A stretch of 64,000 nucleotides of DNA from Phaeosaccion multiseriatum (lineage: Eukaryota; Ochrophyta, other classes): contig OZ218960.1 of the NCBI GenBank assembly GCA_965112735.1, forward strand, positions 1,426,001 through 1,490,000, written 5' to 3'. Position numbers and translations under genes: made by a program. How positions within the stretch are numbered: position 1 is the first letter of the stretch; every line of letters begins with the position of its first letter. The notes under the pieces were generated by a model. It did no database searches. It saw only the letters and a program-made list of their open reading frames with translations, and had not been told where the DNA came from. This document shows, piece by piece, positions 38,370 to 61,082 of this stretch.

Positions 38370-39698
38370 TGTGTGTGTGTGCAGACAGATGGGTGTGTGC
38401 GTGCGTGTGTGTGTGTGGGGGGGGTGGATGGGTGTGTATGTGTGAGCGCGTTTGTTTCGTTTGTGGGTCCCCGAGTGTGTTCGAGTCGCGGTGTGAAAGT
38501 AAATAGAGAAGAGGGACAGGCACCCGACCCTCTCTCCCCCTTCCCTTTTCCTTTACTCTGAACAGTCAGCATGTGCCACCCGCACCCTGCACACACACAC
38601 ACGCACACACACACACACACACACACATGCACACATACGTATATACACATGCACACACAAACACATGCACACACACACATGCACACGTCCTGTTGCTCCT
38701 TCTGCTGCTGCTGCTGCTGCTGCTGCGTGCTGCGTACAAGCAACCAACGTACCTTGACTCCGGTCCCCACACACTCTCTCCGCAAGCCCTCACTCATGGC
38801 CTCGACAAAGTACTTGCTGCCACAGTACACCGAGAGGCCGGGGAACACCCTCCTGCCCGCGTCAGAGGAGATGGTGATGATGTGACCCGATCCCCTCTTT
38901 GTCATCTTTCCCAGCACCGCTCCAATGCCGTTCAACACCCCCTGTGTCGGTGAGGAGAGGAGGAGAGGGGGGGGGGGGGGGGTTCGGTAGAGAGGAGGGG
39001 AGTAAGCACAAAACAGATAAAAAGGTTCAGGAGAGGAAGGGGGGAGGAGAGAGGGGTGGAGAAAAGACGAAGTGAGGAGAAGAGGAGGTGGTGGAGTAAT
39101 TGGTGGGGGCAGTGACAAGAGGGCATGCTCTCGGCCATCACCATATATCTATATATATATATCTACCTATCTTCTCTGTCTACCCATCTATCCATCCCAC
39201 CCATCCATGTATTGCCCATCAGCACCTTGCAGTTGACGTCCACCGTCCGCTCCCACTCGTCCTCGTGGAGGTTCTTCATGTTCGTAAAGTACATGACCCC
39301 TGCGCAGTTCACCAGGATATCCACTGGGCCTAAAGACTCCTCTGCATAAGCTATCAGCGCCTGCCATCATTAATGGGGCGAGAGCGAGCGAAGGCGGGAG
39401 GAAGGGAGGATGAGAGGGAGGCGAGAAGAAAGGCGCAGAAGAGTGGGAGACAGAGAGGGAGGCGCCCGAGCCTCACCTTCACGTCCTCCCTCTTGGTTAC
39501 ATCCGTCGCCTTACACACCACCTGCCCCTCGGTGATGAAGGCCTCCTTCAGAATGTGGTCCTTCACCCGGTTCAGCTCCTTCTCTCGTCGAGCACCGAGT
39601 GCAACACAAGCCCCTGCCGTGGCCAACGTAATCGCTATTGACTCTCCAATCCCACTCGAGGCACCCGTCACCACCACCACCTTCCCAGCGAGAGGCAT
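38042..39698 (-). CDS. Short-chain dehydrogenase/reductase (classical SDR)
   Basis: NAD(P)-dependent oxidoreductase. Exons 39698-39477, 39360-39226, 38941-38753, 38275-38042; all junctions are in phase 0, giving 259 residues. Rossmann start [16 protein letters not shown], then NCAGVMYF, the Ser of ITISSDAG, and the catalytic YCGSK. The start at 39698 ([10 protein letters not shown]) fits the family. However, the frame stays open upstream across about 110 bp with well-composed protein (IRQCDGTKCVRIHRGG), which would overlap the first exon of the divergent PAQR gene; an N-terminal extension or upstream exon is possible. The C-terminal codons (PRDQL) and the stop lie inside the 54-bp minisatellite. 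Confidence 0.9.
38300..38368. repeat. (GC)n/(GT)n tract before SDR exon 4
   Basis: Read on the minus strand this is (CA)n, lying shortly before the acceptor of the last SDR exon at 38276. Confidence 0.9.
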
Positions 39699-39816
39699 CC
39701 TTTGTACACTGATGTCGTAATCGACACCCCCCCTGTGGATTCGTACACATTTGGTGCCATCACACTGCCTAATAGTAATATTTCTATTATCCCCAGCTCG
39801 CCACAGCGAGCCCTCA

Positions 39817-40131
39817 ATGGCAGACAGGGCCCGCTTCGGCGTGCTGTCTATGGCTGACAGGGCGCGCTTCGGCGTGCTGTCTACGGTAGCGGCAGAAGGA
39901 GAAGAAGTAGAAGAAGAGGAAAAGGGACGGGATATCGATATTGAGGGGGGCGCTCTGGAGCACGGGGACGGGGGCGAGAGGGACACACAGGGAAAGGGGG
40001 GCACGCAGCAGCGGCTGTGCTGCTGTGGACCTGCTTCCTCTGGCCTGCCGAGGACATGTTCGGCTGCCAGCGCCCCCGTGTTTCTCAGGTGAGAGCCGAC
40101 GACGGGGAGTGCATACTTCCCTCTTGCCTCC

Positions 40132-40178
<47 letters not shown>

Positions 40179-42779
40179 TCTCTCCGTCTTTCTCCCTCTC
40201 ATGCCCTCTCTTGCCCTCTTCTCTATTCTTTCCTCTCTTCTCTCCCTCTCTTTGTCTCTTGTCTCATGCTCTCGCCCGCCCTCTCCTCTCTTCCTCTGTA
40301 TCGTGTCCCTCTCATGCTCTCGCTCGCCCTCTCCTCTCTTCCTCTGTATCGTGTCCCTCTCATGCTCTCCCTCGCCCTCTCCTCTCTTCCTCTGTATCGT
40401 GTCCCTCTCATGCTCTCTAACGCTGCTCTTCCGCCTCTCTCCTTGTCTCTCCCCCCCCCCCCCACCCACCCACCCACCCAGAGTCCCGTTCATCCACCGC
40501 CACTATCGTGTGAATCTCACTCTATCCCAGTGCATCGTGTCCGTCTTCACCCTTCACAACGAGACCTTCAACATCTGGACGCACCTCCTCGGCTGTCTCC
40601 TTTTTCTCCACCTCTGCACACAAGAGCTATTTGTCAATTTCCGCACCTCCGGAGAGAGCGGTAAAGAAAGAGCCGAAGCCCTTTCCTTCGATCGCCATCT
40701 TGGTGATGCTGATGGTGATGCTGGTGGTGGTGGTGTGGGCGTGGACTATGCTGCCTACCTCGCGCACTACGGCATTGGATTGCCACCCCGCCTCGGCGAA
40801 GTGGCGGTGAATGTGGCCTTTCTACTGGCTGTCACGCTGTGCCTCGGTGCCAGTACGGCGTTCCACACGCTGGGCTGTCTCAGTCACCGACACTTTCGGT
40901 TAGTGGGAGTCAGTCAGAGGGGGGCTCACTCTGCCCATCGGGCGTAACCCAAGTGAATGAATCGGTGACTCAGTCATTCCTATCAGGAGGGAGGGAGGGA
41001 GGGAGGGAAAGAAAGAAAGGAGGAAAGGAAGGAAGGAGGGAAGGAAGGAAGGAAGGAAGGAAGGAAGGAAGGAAGGAAGGAAGGAAGGAAGGAAGGAAGG
41101 AAGGAAGGAAGGAAGGAAGGAAGGGAGGAGGACAGGCAGGAAGTCAGTCGTTAATCACTCACTCACTCAGTCACTCACGCAGTCACTCATGCGGTCGCTC
41201 AGTCACTCACTCACTCACTCACTCACTCCCCTGAGACAAATCATTCCTAATCATCAGCGTGACGCGCTCCTGTGTGCTGTCCCTTTCCTCCCCTCCCCCA
41301 CCCTCTTACCCTCCCACACGCTCGCACTCACCTGTCTGCAGATGCCTCTTTAGTCTGGATCTGATGGGCATATCTCTGCTTATCCCTGCTTCCTTCCTAC
41401 CCGGTCTGTATTGCGGCCTCCGGTGCCACCCCGCCCTCCGTACCGCCTATCTGTGGTAAGTACGTAAGGCTACGTAAAGGCCCATATCATAAGATCGATA
41501 AGAGTGGTGAGCATGCCTCATGCCCTGATCGATAGATACATTGATACAAGTCGAAAGACAGATAGCTTGATTGAAGCCTTTGTATACCATTCGTGGGGGA
41601 AGTAGTCGCAACATCTAGTACGCGTCTGCACCAGTCTCTCCCTCTCTCTCTTGTGCCGTTAGAACTACCCTGAACTGACTGTGGACCGGCTTGGACTGAC
41701 CCTCACCCACCCACCCACCCACCCACTTGGTTCTCTTTCTTACAACAGGTCGGTGTTGGTGCTGCTGCTGCTCGGTGCTACTGCGGCCCGCTGGCTGCAA
41801 GCAGAGCGCTTCTCCAAGCTGCGCAACGCCGTGTTCCTGGGCCTTGTCATTTATGGGCTAGTGCCAGCCGTACATTGGTGGGCGGTGCGTGCCTGCTTAT
41901 GTTTCACACTCGCATAGCACATGTCTTCCCCTTGTCCATGGGTGAAGCTAGCTCTACCTGCCGGCTCACCTGGCTGCTTCTTCCCTTGACGCACGCAATG
42001 CGCTGCTCTGCTCTACTCTTGCCGTGTTCTGTATAATGCGCGTTAAGCCTCATCCGTTGTCTCCCTGCCTGTCTCCCCCCGTCCAGCCTCTCCTCTCCCC
42101 TCTCTTGTCTCCCCTCTCCTCTCCATCTTGTCTTCCCTCCTCTCATCCCATCTTTCCTCCTCTCCTTTCCTCTCCTCCCCTCCCTCCCTCCACCCCTCGC
42201 TCTCCCCTCCCCTCCCCTCCCCTCTCGTCCCCCTCCCTCTCTCCCTTCCTTCTCATCTCGGCAGCTGAGCTCCAGCGCCATGCGGAGTTTAATGGGACCT
42301 CGTCTCGTGGCAATGTTCTGCCTCTATCTCCTGGGCTATGTTCTGTGGTCGTCACGCTTTCCCGAGGCTCTATGGCCCGGCAAATTTGACATCTTCCTCC
42401 ACAGCCATCAGGTGAAGAGGGAAGGAAAGAGGGGGGGAGGGAGGGAGAGAGAGAGTGGGGGAGAGAGGGGGAGAGAGGGGGGGAGGGAGGGAGGGAAAAC
42501 CATACAAATCAGAACGACGTGCTTTACTTAAGCTCTCTCCTTCTCTTTCTCCTCTCCGTCCCTCCCTCTCTCCCTACCCATCTCTCTCTCTCTCTCTCTC
42601 TCCCCTCCCGCCCCTCTTTCTCTCTCCCCCTCTCCCTGTGGGATGACAATGGCGGCTAATGGTCGCTGCAGCTGTGGCATGTGTGCGTGGTGCTTGCAGC
42701 CCTCGTGTGGTGGCGGAACATGCAGGATTGCCACACGGTCTCCCACCGATTCTCTTGCAAGAGCATGGAGGGACTTTGA
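39817..42779 (+). CDS. PAQR / adiponectin-receptor-like seven-TM protein
   Basis: Exons 39817-40088, 40482-40898, 41342-41455, 41749-41884, 42265-42411, 42672-42779; phases fit, 397 residues. The core matches PAQR/HlyIII proteins, zinc-dependent membrane hydrolases acting on ceramide-like lipids: VPFIHRHYRVNL, FTLHNETFNIWTHLLGC, FHTLGCLSH (first Zn His), FSLDLMGISLL, PGKFDIFLHSHQLWHV (last two Zn His). About seven hydrophobic helices are visible. A Gly/Asp insert follows helix 1. The N-terminus starts with a perfect 11-residue repeat, MADRARFGVLS twice, from a 33-bp DNA duplication. The 3' end of the last exon, including the stop, is duplicated at 42861-42903. Confidence 0.9.
41030..41125. 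repeat. (GGAA)n array in PAQR intron 2
   Basis: About 95 bp of GGAA repeats flanked by GGAG repeats and CACT/CAGT repeats. Confidence 0.9.
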
Positions 42780-42903
42780 CACTTCGTGACCTTCCACGGA
42801 AGGACTTTTGACTTTCCACGGAAGGCCTTTTGACTTTCCATGGCGGTAATGGGCCTATCTGTCTCACACCGTTTCTCTTGCAAGAGCGTGGAAGGACTTT
42901 GAC
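42738..42903. repeat. 43-bp duplication of the PAQR 3' coding end
   Basis: 42738-42780, which contains the last 13 codons and the TGA, recurs at 42861-42903 with a few changes (TTCTCTTGCAAGAGC shared). Between them lie two copies of TTTTGACTTTCCACGGAAGG-like sequence. Confidence 0.85.
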
Positions 42904-42913
42904 CTTCATGTGG

Positions 42914-43155
<242 letters not shown>

Positions 43156-43255
43156 CATCATTATTGATCTGTATCTCTCCTTTCTACTCCAAAGACGTGG
43201 ATGGTACTGAATGGTACCCCTCGGGCAGCGACTGAGGAGCTCTCGCTGCCTGGCT

Positions 43256-43313
43256 GGCTCTGCTAGGCTCTACTTTACTGTGCTTGCCTAGCAAAGCCTT
43301 GCCTAGCAGAGCC
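43256..43313. repeat. 13-bp perfect inverted repeat
   Basis: GGCTCTGCTAGGC at 43256-43268 and its exact complement at 43301-43313 flank 32 bp that carry further GCCTAGC words. It could fold as a hairpin or be a remnant of a small element. Confidence 0.6.
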
Positions 43314-43428
43314 TAGCGGAGAGTCTGCCCTGTTGACGGCTGAGAACGCCACTTGTGGGCGGAGAGAAAGGGAGTGCCCCTGACCAGACCCGCTGCATGG
43401 ATCTCGAGCATCGAAGGTCCAACATCGA

Positions 43429-43462
<34 letters not shown>

Positions 43463-44122
43463 AAGACGCGTCAAGCCTGACTTTCGGAAGGCTTGAGGCT
43501 TAAGGCCAATCACCGACTGCGTGGCGGAGGAAACGCGTTGCCATCAACTCAAGTCATGAGAGCGCAAACCAGTGAAACAGTGGCATGTCCACAGATGGCA
43601 GCGGATGCATACAGGCCCCTGCTTTCGGAGTGGAGACACTGGTGCTGCAGTGGTGCTAAGGACTGCCCGCCGAAGGAGGAGGAACGCCGCCGCTCAGCAG
43701 GAGGTCGCTACTGCTGTATCACCAACTTGTGCTGGGGCTGGTCCTGGTGGTGGTGCGACTGCTGCTGCTGCTGCCACCATCAAATGGGAAGGCCAGCGAG
43801 CGTATGGACAGAGGACGAGAGAGAGAGAGAGAGACAGAGCTTCGACCTCACAGCCGCCTCCGTGAGCCATGAATGACCAATGGCTGAAGACCAATAGCGA
43901 TCTCCGCGAGCCCTCAATGCTCAACGGTTGTGGGTGCGTGCGTGCGTGCGACATGCATCACACGGACGTCACCACGCCACTGGTGCCCTGCCCAGTGCCC
44001 TACTGCACCAGCACGCACACACACACACACATACCCGCGCATCAAGCACATCTGACGGGACACAAAGAGTCTATTATCGTTCGCTTGAGGCCCCTCCAAA
44101 GTTGAACCCTCCTCCCTCTCTC

Positions 44123-44165
<43 letters not shown>

Positions 44166-44346
44166 GTGGTGGTGGTTTTCGTCGTGGTGGTGGTGGTGGT
44201 GGTGATGATGATGATGGTGGTGGTTGTGTGGTGCTCGTGGTGGTGGTGGTGATGATGGGGCGGCTGCACCTGCCGCACCCGCACCCACATGATTGAGCTC
44301 ACTCTCTTTCATCAACTCACACAGTGAATAAATCATCTTTGGTCAC

Positions 44347-44405
44347 TCACTCTATAGTGTACAGTCACAGCAGATGGCAGTGAATAATCACTCTATAGTG
44401 TACAG

Positions 44406-44419
<14 letters not shown>
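44347..44419. repeat. 32-bp direct repeat over the fusion gene's stop codon
   Basis: 44347-44378 and 44388-44419 are identical. The second copy contains the TGA (complement of 44406-44408) and last codons of the SPT16-AK-HSDH gene. Confidence 0.9.
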
Positions 44420-54824
<10,405 letters not shown>

Positions 54825-55262
54825 CTGCAGAGCCAGGAGCTTGAAGACGCGAGAAAGGGGAGCGGGGGGACAAAGAGGCAGGAGTAGTCCATTAGGGGAA
54901 AGGGGCTAAGGTCCACTCGCTTCGATGGGCTGTTTGTAGGCTTCTTGGGCAAGAGTGTGGAGATCTAAGTCGCATGAGGCGGAGTCTCCTTCACTTGAGC
55001 CTCTTCTTTCCCTCCCTCTCTCTTGCTCCCTCTTTTCCCTCCTTCTCCCACACTCTCTCTTCCTCTCTCACCGGCAAGCCACTCTGCGTACAAGGCATTG
55101 ATCCGCCTGGCGAAGCAATCTCTGTCTATTACGAAGGAAGCCATTGTGTGTGTGGGAGCAGTCCATGTGGAGGCGGGAAGGATGGCACTGGAAGGCCCCT
55201 TCTCCCCTCTCGCCTCCGATTGTGATCTCCCTCCTTCTCCTCATCCTTTGTTCTTGGACACC
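54825..55262. other. Region between fusion gene and PANTS-like gene
   Basis: Should hold the missing first exon of the fusion gene and the promoter of the plus-strand gene, but neither could be identified with confidence. A plus-strand open frame around 55023-55457 has normal composition in part (YKALIRLAKQSLSITKEA) but no recognised homologue. Confidence 0.4.
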
Positions 55263-55858
55263 ATGGCTGGGCAGCCGCAGGGAAAGAAAGAGGCCACTAT
55301 CGACTGCATGGAGGTTCTTGACATGCTCTGGCTGTGCGTAAGTAAGTGCGAAGGCCGAGGCGGTGGAGTGGAGGGGAAGAGAGAGGGAGAGGGGGGGAGG
55401 TCGACAGAGGATGGATTCTTGCTCTCTCCTTCCTCTTCCATGTCTATACACTACTGATTACGCTATCCTTCTCCTCCGTGACCCTTCCCATACTCTGGAT
55501 GATCATGTACGCTAGTTCCGGGCAGCCAGATCCGGAATTACTACAGGAACGGGATTCACGACGACTGCGGCCGATACTCTAGCGACCTGTACAGCTGCCT
55601 CCAGGCCAAGCTCTCCCCGGACCAAGAGAAGATCAAGGTGAGAGAGAAGCACACCGCAGCTTCCAGAGAGGAGAGAGACGAACGGGGATACTTTATCGTG
55701 ACCCCTCCCCTCCCTCTTCTTCTCTTCCCCTTCCACCTTCTTTTTTCTTCTACTCTGCGCAGGCTACGGATGCTGCCCTGTCCTTCAAGCACATTGTAAG
55801 CAAGGAAGGCTCGCCCACGAAAGACATGTGGGAGTTTAAGGATAAGCCTTCGTGGTAA
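55263..55858 (+). CDS. PANTS/DUF3128 (Emi1-like) small Cys-rich protein
   Basis: Exons 55263-55341, 55516-55637, 55763-55858; phases fit, 98 residues. The pattern ATIDCMEVLDMLWLCVIPG, SQIRNYYRNGIHDDC, DLYSCL, then MWEFKDKPSW matches the DUF3128 family, which includes yeast Emi1 and vertebrate PANTS (C22orf39), with four spaced Cys forming a C-x(n)-C helical-hairpin-like arrangement. The donor was set at the second of two overlapping GTAAGT sites (55342), because only that gives the conserved spacing LWLCVIPGSQ. Function in protists is unknown; a mitochondrial link is suggested for some members. Confidence 0.82.
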
Positions 55859-57107
55859 CAAGTGCCCAGATCTCGCCTCCCCTGGGCGGGCAGGGTCGCA
55901 GCTCTATTCTTCAACTTCTGTGTGGCTCCTCCTCCTCCTCCCAGTGCACCCACTGAGTGTCTTTGTGCCGACTGAGCTGCTGGGTGACATGCGACAGCCC
56001 ACGGAATGATGGGATGGAGGTCGCGAGCCCACTCTCACACGCAGCACGGCGAGGAGAAGCGTGGGCGCGAAGGGGAAGAGGAAGGGAAAAGGGAAAGGTG
56101 ATGGCTCCCAAGCAGTGACACATTGGTTGGATGCGGAACCTGCTGCCGTCCGTACGCCCCCCCCAAACCCCCAGTGCTGGGGGTGAAGTGGGTAGGAGGC
56201 AGCGTAGTGTGGGGCGAGGGCGCCGCTGGAGAAGCGTCGAAGGACAGTCCCACCCCACAGCTTGAAAGCCTACGGCTCCCGACAACACAGAGTGTCGGGT
56301 TTTCAGCGTTTTCAGGCAGGTGTGAAAGGCAAGGCTCCATTTCACAAGCTCTCCCACTCGACCTCGCCAGGACCCGCAGCCCGCCGTGAGGAGCTCTGCA
56401 ATGGACAGGTGATGAGGTGCGACGGACAGAGGAAAAGGGTAGTGAGCGCCAGAGGACGTTTCAGCGTTTCAGCCGTTTCATTTCAGCGTTTCTGCAGACG
56501 CGTTTTCGTCGACCTTGTTCGTGGCAGGGGATGGGGAAGTATGGGGGGGGGGGAGACGCTGGGGGTGATGCCGGGGGCTTGCACTAGTGCACAGGGTGGG
56601 TACATGCATGCAAGTGTGGAGTGTGTGGGGTGAGGGAGGGGTATCTGACGACGGGGGCGGAGGGAGACTTGACTTGGGACAACGCTTGTTGTTGAAAGAG
56701 CTTGGTATTGTGTGGGGGGTTTGCTCGTCTCTAGCCACTGATGAGTGATGGATGGGTGATCCTCTCTGCTCTGAAGCTCGTTTGCTCTTCAAACAAGAGC
56801 AAGGGAAAGGCCGAGGGGACGGATGGAACAAGTACCTTCCTCCCCCCCCGTTTTGGCCTCTCTTGTTATGCGTCAGTGGGCTCGCTCGTTGGCTCGCTCC
56901 CAGGCTGTAACAATTGAGGAAATAGCAACCCTAAAACGATTCATAACTTTGAAAGCAAAAGACCGGTTGCACACCGAGAGGAACCACCACAAACTCCCCC
57001 CCCCCCCCAGATGCTTGAGCTTCCTTTCACAGCTGCGATCCAACTTCGCAGCCTTCACACTCAGTTCACAGTTACAGCTTAACCCAAGCCAGCAACACAA
57101 ATCATAA
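55859..57107. other. Convergent intergenic region
   Basis: No supported gene in about 1.25 kb. It contains irregular repeats of TTTCAGCGTTTC near 56300 and 56455-56500 and a poly-G run at 56546. A 148-codon minus-strand frame (55911-56357) has no recognisable features. Confidence 0.5.
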
Positions 57108-60100
57108 TCAGAGTTCCAGTTTGTCCAGCTCCTCTTTGAGTGCATCCAAACCCGCCACCTTGGCCTTCTGATCAGCGTCCAGCTCCACCGTCCCCTGCTG
57201 CTGCTTCTCCACCAATTGCTCAATGGCTCTGATCTTCTTGGTCAATTGCTTCTTGCGCTTTACAGGGTCCACTGGCTCGGGCGGAGGAGGGGGTGCCGCT
57301 GCTGCCGCCGCCGCTTCAGCTGCCTCCCTCTCCTTGCGCTCCGCCTCCGCCTTCTTGCGAGCCGCTTTTCGTTTGGCGTTGGCGGATTGAGGAGGGGGGA
57401 CACCCTCACCACCAGCCGCCCCCAAACCTGCTGCCCCAGCTCCTCGTGTCAGCTTCTTGGCCTTTGTATCACCCTCTCTCTCCGCTCGCATACGTGCCGC
57501 CATACCTCCTGTCGAGCCCGGGGGCTTGTACAGGCCTGTCTTCTTTGTCACCAACGGGGTCGGCTTCATTTCTCCTCCTCCTCCTCCTCCTCCCACCCCA
57601 CCTCCTGCTCCTCCTGCCTTGTCCCGGGCAAGCAGCCCCGCAGCCGGCTTGCCCGTGCCCCGTCCTGGACTGACAGGCCGGTCCGGAAACACTGTTGGCA
57701 ATGCCGGCTGCCATCGAGCCTCGAACAGCTGACCAATCTCCTCACTCGCCACAGGGCCCAGCCCGTCATAGCCAAAGACCTGATAGCAATTGTCCACATT
57801 CATCCTCGGGGCACAGGTTGCCGTCATAAAGTAACGGCTGTCTGGGCTCCACCCATACGTCACTGCACAATGGGCCTCTGTGGTACCCATTTTCTTGCAT
57901 TTGTTGACTTCCCAAAAGTCCATCCCTCCTGCCAAGTTGCCAAAGCCCGCGATGATGAGAAACCTGCCACCAGGACGACGACAGTAAGACGACATCCGAA
58001 CGACATCCGAACGACACGTCATCAGCATGGTATATCGATACAATCGACACCAAAGGGCGGGGCGACGGGCGTTGGAGCAATACTCTGGGTGGGGTGCAAA
58101 CAACTGCTGACATGCCATCAAGAACACACCATCTCCCCTCCCATTCACTGCCATCCACTGCCATCAAAAATCTCCACGACCGTCCTGTGCCGTTCCGTGC
58201 CTGCCATTCCGTCTCTCCACTCCTCCTCCCTCGTTCCCTTCCCCTCCCCTCCCTCTCCCTCTCCCCTTTCCCTCCGGTCCACACTCCCTCCCACCCCCCT
58301 CCCATCCACACCACCCTCTCCTCCTCTCCTGCCCTACTCCCCACCCACCTCTGATCCCTCCCAACCCACCCACCCACCTCTGATCCCTCTTCCACCCACC
58401 CACCCACCCACTCACCTCCCATGCGGACTCCAACATAGAGTGTTCCTCGATGCCTGGCCAAACTGGAACACCGCTTCTCCGTGCGCGTTGTATAGGTTAG
58501 TCTGGGCAGGCATGGTGCCTGCTGTCACGGCGAAGCGAGCGCTGCTGCCCGCAGGTGCCCACTGCACGTCGTGGATGGTGCCCTGTGAAGGTGTGGGTGT
58601 GTGGATGAGATTATAGAGGTGGGGATGGTAAAGACATATACACACATAAGACGCACACACATGGACACAGATAGACACACACGTACACACAACACGCGCA
58701 CACATACGCACACACACGGAAAGACAAAACGCACACGCACCCCTCAGCGGTGCCTTCCTTTCCCCCGCACCCCTCTTCCCTCTTACTTCTTCACAAGTAC
58801 ATACTCCTTCACACCCCTCTTCCCTCTTACTTCTTCACAAGTACATACTCCTTCACACCCCTCTTCCCTCTTACTTCTTTGGGCGGCGTAACTGAAGCGC
58901 TGTACTCTCCGCTGGCGTGCATAAGAAACAATCCCTGGAACAAGGCCAAGTGAAACGGGTCAAGCAAGACCAAGTGACACGGGTCAAGCAAGGCCAAGTG
59001 AAACGGGTCAAGCAAGACCAAGTGACACGGGTCAAGCAAGACCAAGTGAAACTGGAGCATGCATGTACGTATGTACGTATGTATGTATGCATGCACGTAT
59101 GTATGTATGTATGTATGTATGTATGTATGTATGTACGTACGTATGTATGTATGTATGTATGTATGTATGTATGTATGTATGTATGTATGTATGTATGCAT
59201 GTACGTATGAATGTTTATCGCATGCATAAAAGAAAATACAAAAGAACAAGAGTCTTCTTCCTTACCGTAGCCCCGTAGTAAGAAGTCCCTGTGGCATCGA
59301 CAACAGTGGAGGTGAGCGCGAGAACCGCCTTGCCCGTCGGGGCCCACCGAAAGATGCAGTCCTCAGCTCGGAAGGTACTCTTAGAGTCCAAAGGTCCGTC
59401 CTGGAGGGGGTAGCTGTAGAGGCTTAAGCGGCCCGGTTTGCCTTTTAGCTCGGGCACAAAAGCCGCCACTCGGTACGGAGCAGGGCCTGTGTAGATGTGT
59501 ACGCAGAGCACAGACAGACAGGCCCCCGACACATCAGTGGGTGGGTGAGTGGGTGGGTGGGTGAGCGGAGGTGTATGGGTATGTGGTGGGAGGTGGGGTG
59601 GGTGGTGGGTAGTATGTGGACAAGAAGGGGGGGAGGAGAGGGGAGGGAGGGAGGGAGGGAAGAAGGAAGGAAGGAAGGAAGGGAGGGGGGTGGAATTTGA
59701 AGCATATGGGGAACGGAGGGAGAGTGAGAGTGTGCGCTTGCTTACCTGGAGATACACTGATGCATCCCAGCTTGGGGATGGCGATGCGGTCAACAATACC
59801 CCCTTCAATGCGCTCTCCTTCGTAGATCTGCTCACAGGCCACGACGACCCAGGCGCGTTGGCGGTAGGGAAAGAGGGGATACACAAGAGGGTGGGTGGGT
59901 GGGTGGGTGGGAGGGGGGTGGGGTCAAGGAAAGAAGGTTCGAGTAAACGAATGAATGCATTGGAGCGAAGGAGAAGAGAGACGGGAAGAAGAGCAGAAAA
60001 GTATGCAGTACATCCCCTCTCTCCCTCCCCCCCTCCCTCCTTTCTCTCCTTCCCTCCCTCCCTCCCTCCGTCGCACCTGAATCTCATTGGGCATGCCCCT

Positions 60101-61003
60101 CATGGCAACCGCCTGGTCCTGGCTCCACTGCAGCGTAGGCCAGCTGCCCTTCTCAAAGTTCTTTTGGTGTGTCCGCAGCACCTCCTCCCCTGTGCTTACA
60201 TTCCAGACCACCAGATTTCCCTCCAGCCTCTCTCCTCCCTCCCCTCCTCCTCCTCCTCCTGCCGCTGCTGTGGGCTTCATGGCGTTTTGCCATGTGAGAA
60301 GGTAGGTGCCGAGGGGGCTAAAGTGCAGCGCCTTCACCATGGGAAGGGCCTTGCCAGAGCTGACGCTGTTTCACAAAGAGGGGTTGGTAGTGGTGGTGGT
60401 GATGCTTAGTGGTGGTGGTGGTGGTGGTGCCAAGGAAGAAAAGGAAGCCACCTATGGACTCATTGGAGGAGATGGATCGTACTCGAGGGACCACGCCACC
60501 ACCCGTAGTGGGCCGGCAGTGTAGCAATTTGGCTCCCTCCCTTCTCTCCCCCCCTGCCTTCCTGCCGTAATATCGGCGCTGCAGCTCAACGCAACTCACC
60601 TATTAGGAAAGCAGATGTTCAATTCGCACTTGACTTGTCTGTCCTCCAAGTCGACGATCTTTATTGCACCAGGCACCCCGCACGCTAGCAAACGTCCGTC
60701 CCTGTTTCGTCGGCCAGCGGTCCATCACACACACAGAGAGAGGGACAGAGAGAAAGAGAGAGAAGCGAGAGGGAGAGAGAGAAGGAGAGAGAGAAGAGAG
60801 AGAGAGAAAGGAAGCGAGAGACAGAGGGGGAGAAAGAGGGAGTGAGAGGCAGAATGAGACAGAGGAAGCGAGAGACAGAAGCGAGGGCGGGCGACAGAGA
60901 AGGAGAAGAGAGAGAGAGAGAAAGGAAGCGAGAAAGAGATGGGGGGAGAGAGGGAGAGAGAGACGGGGGGGGAGAGGGAGAGAGAGACCGAGAGAGGGAG
61001 AGG

Positions 61004-61082
<79 letters not shown>

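Noticed and set aside
39900-40493. Arg/Glu-rich minus-strand extension of the SDR frame
   Set aside because: It is the complement of a (CT)n intron in the PAQR gene; there is no reason to include it in the SDR.
43493-43876. Overlapping plus-strand frames of 97-127 codons
   Set aside because: No motif, splice structure or conservation that I recognise; probably chance.
55911-56357. 148-codon minus-strand frame
   Set aside because: Normal composition, but no recognisable domain and no supporting splice or start context.
58871-59347. YIHT/CMYV-type frames
   Set aside because: Translation of the (GTAT)n intron repeat.
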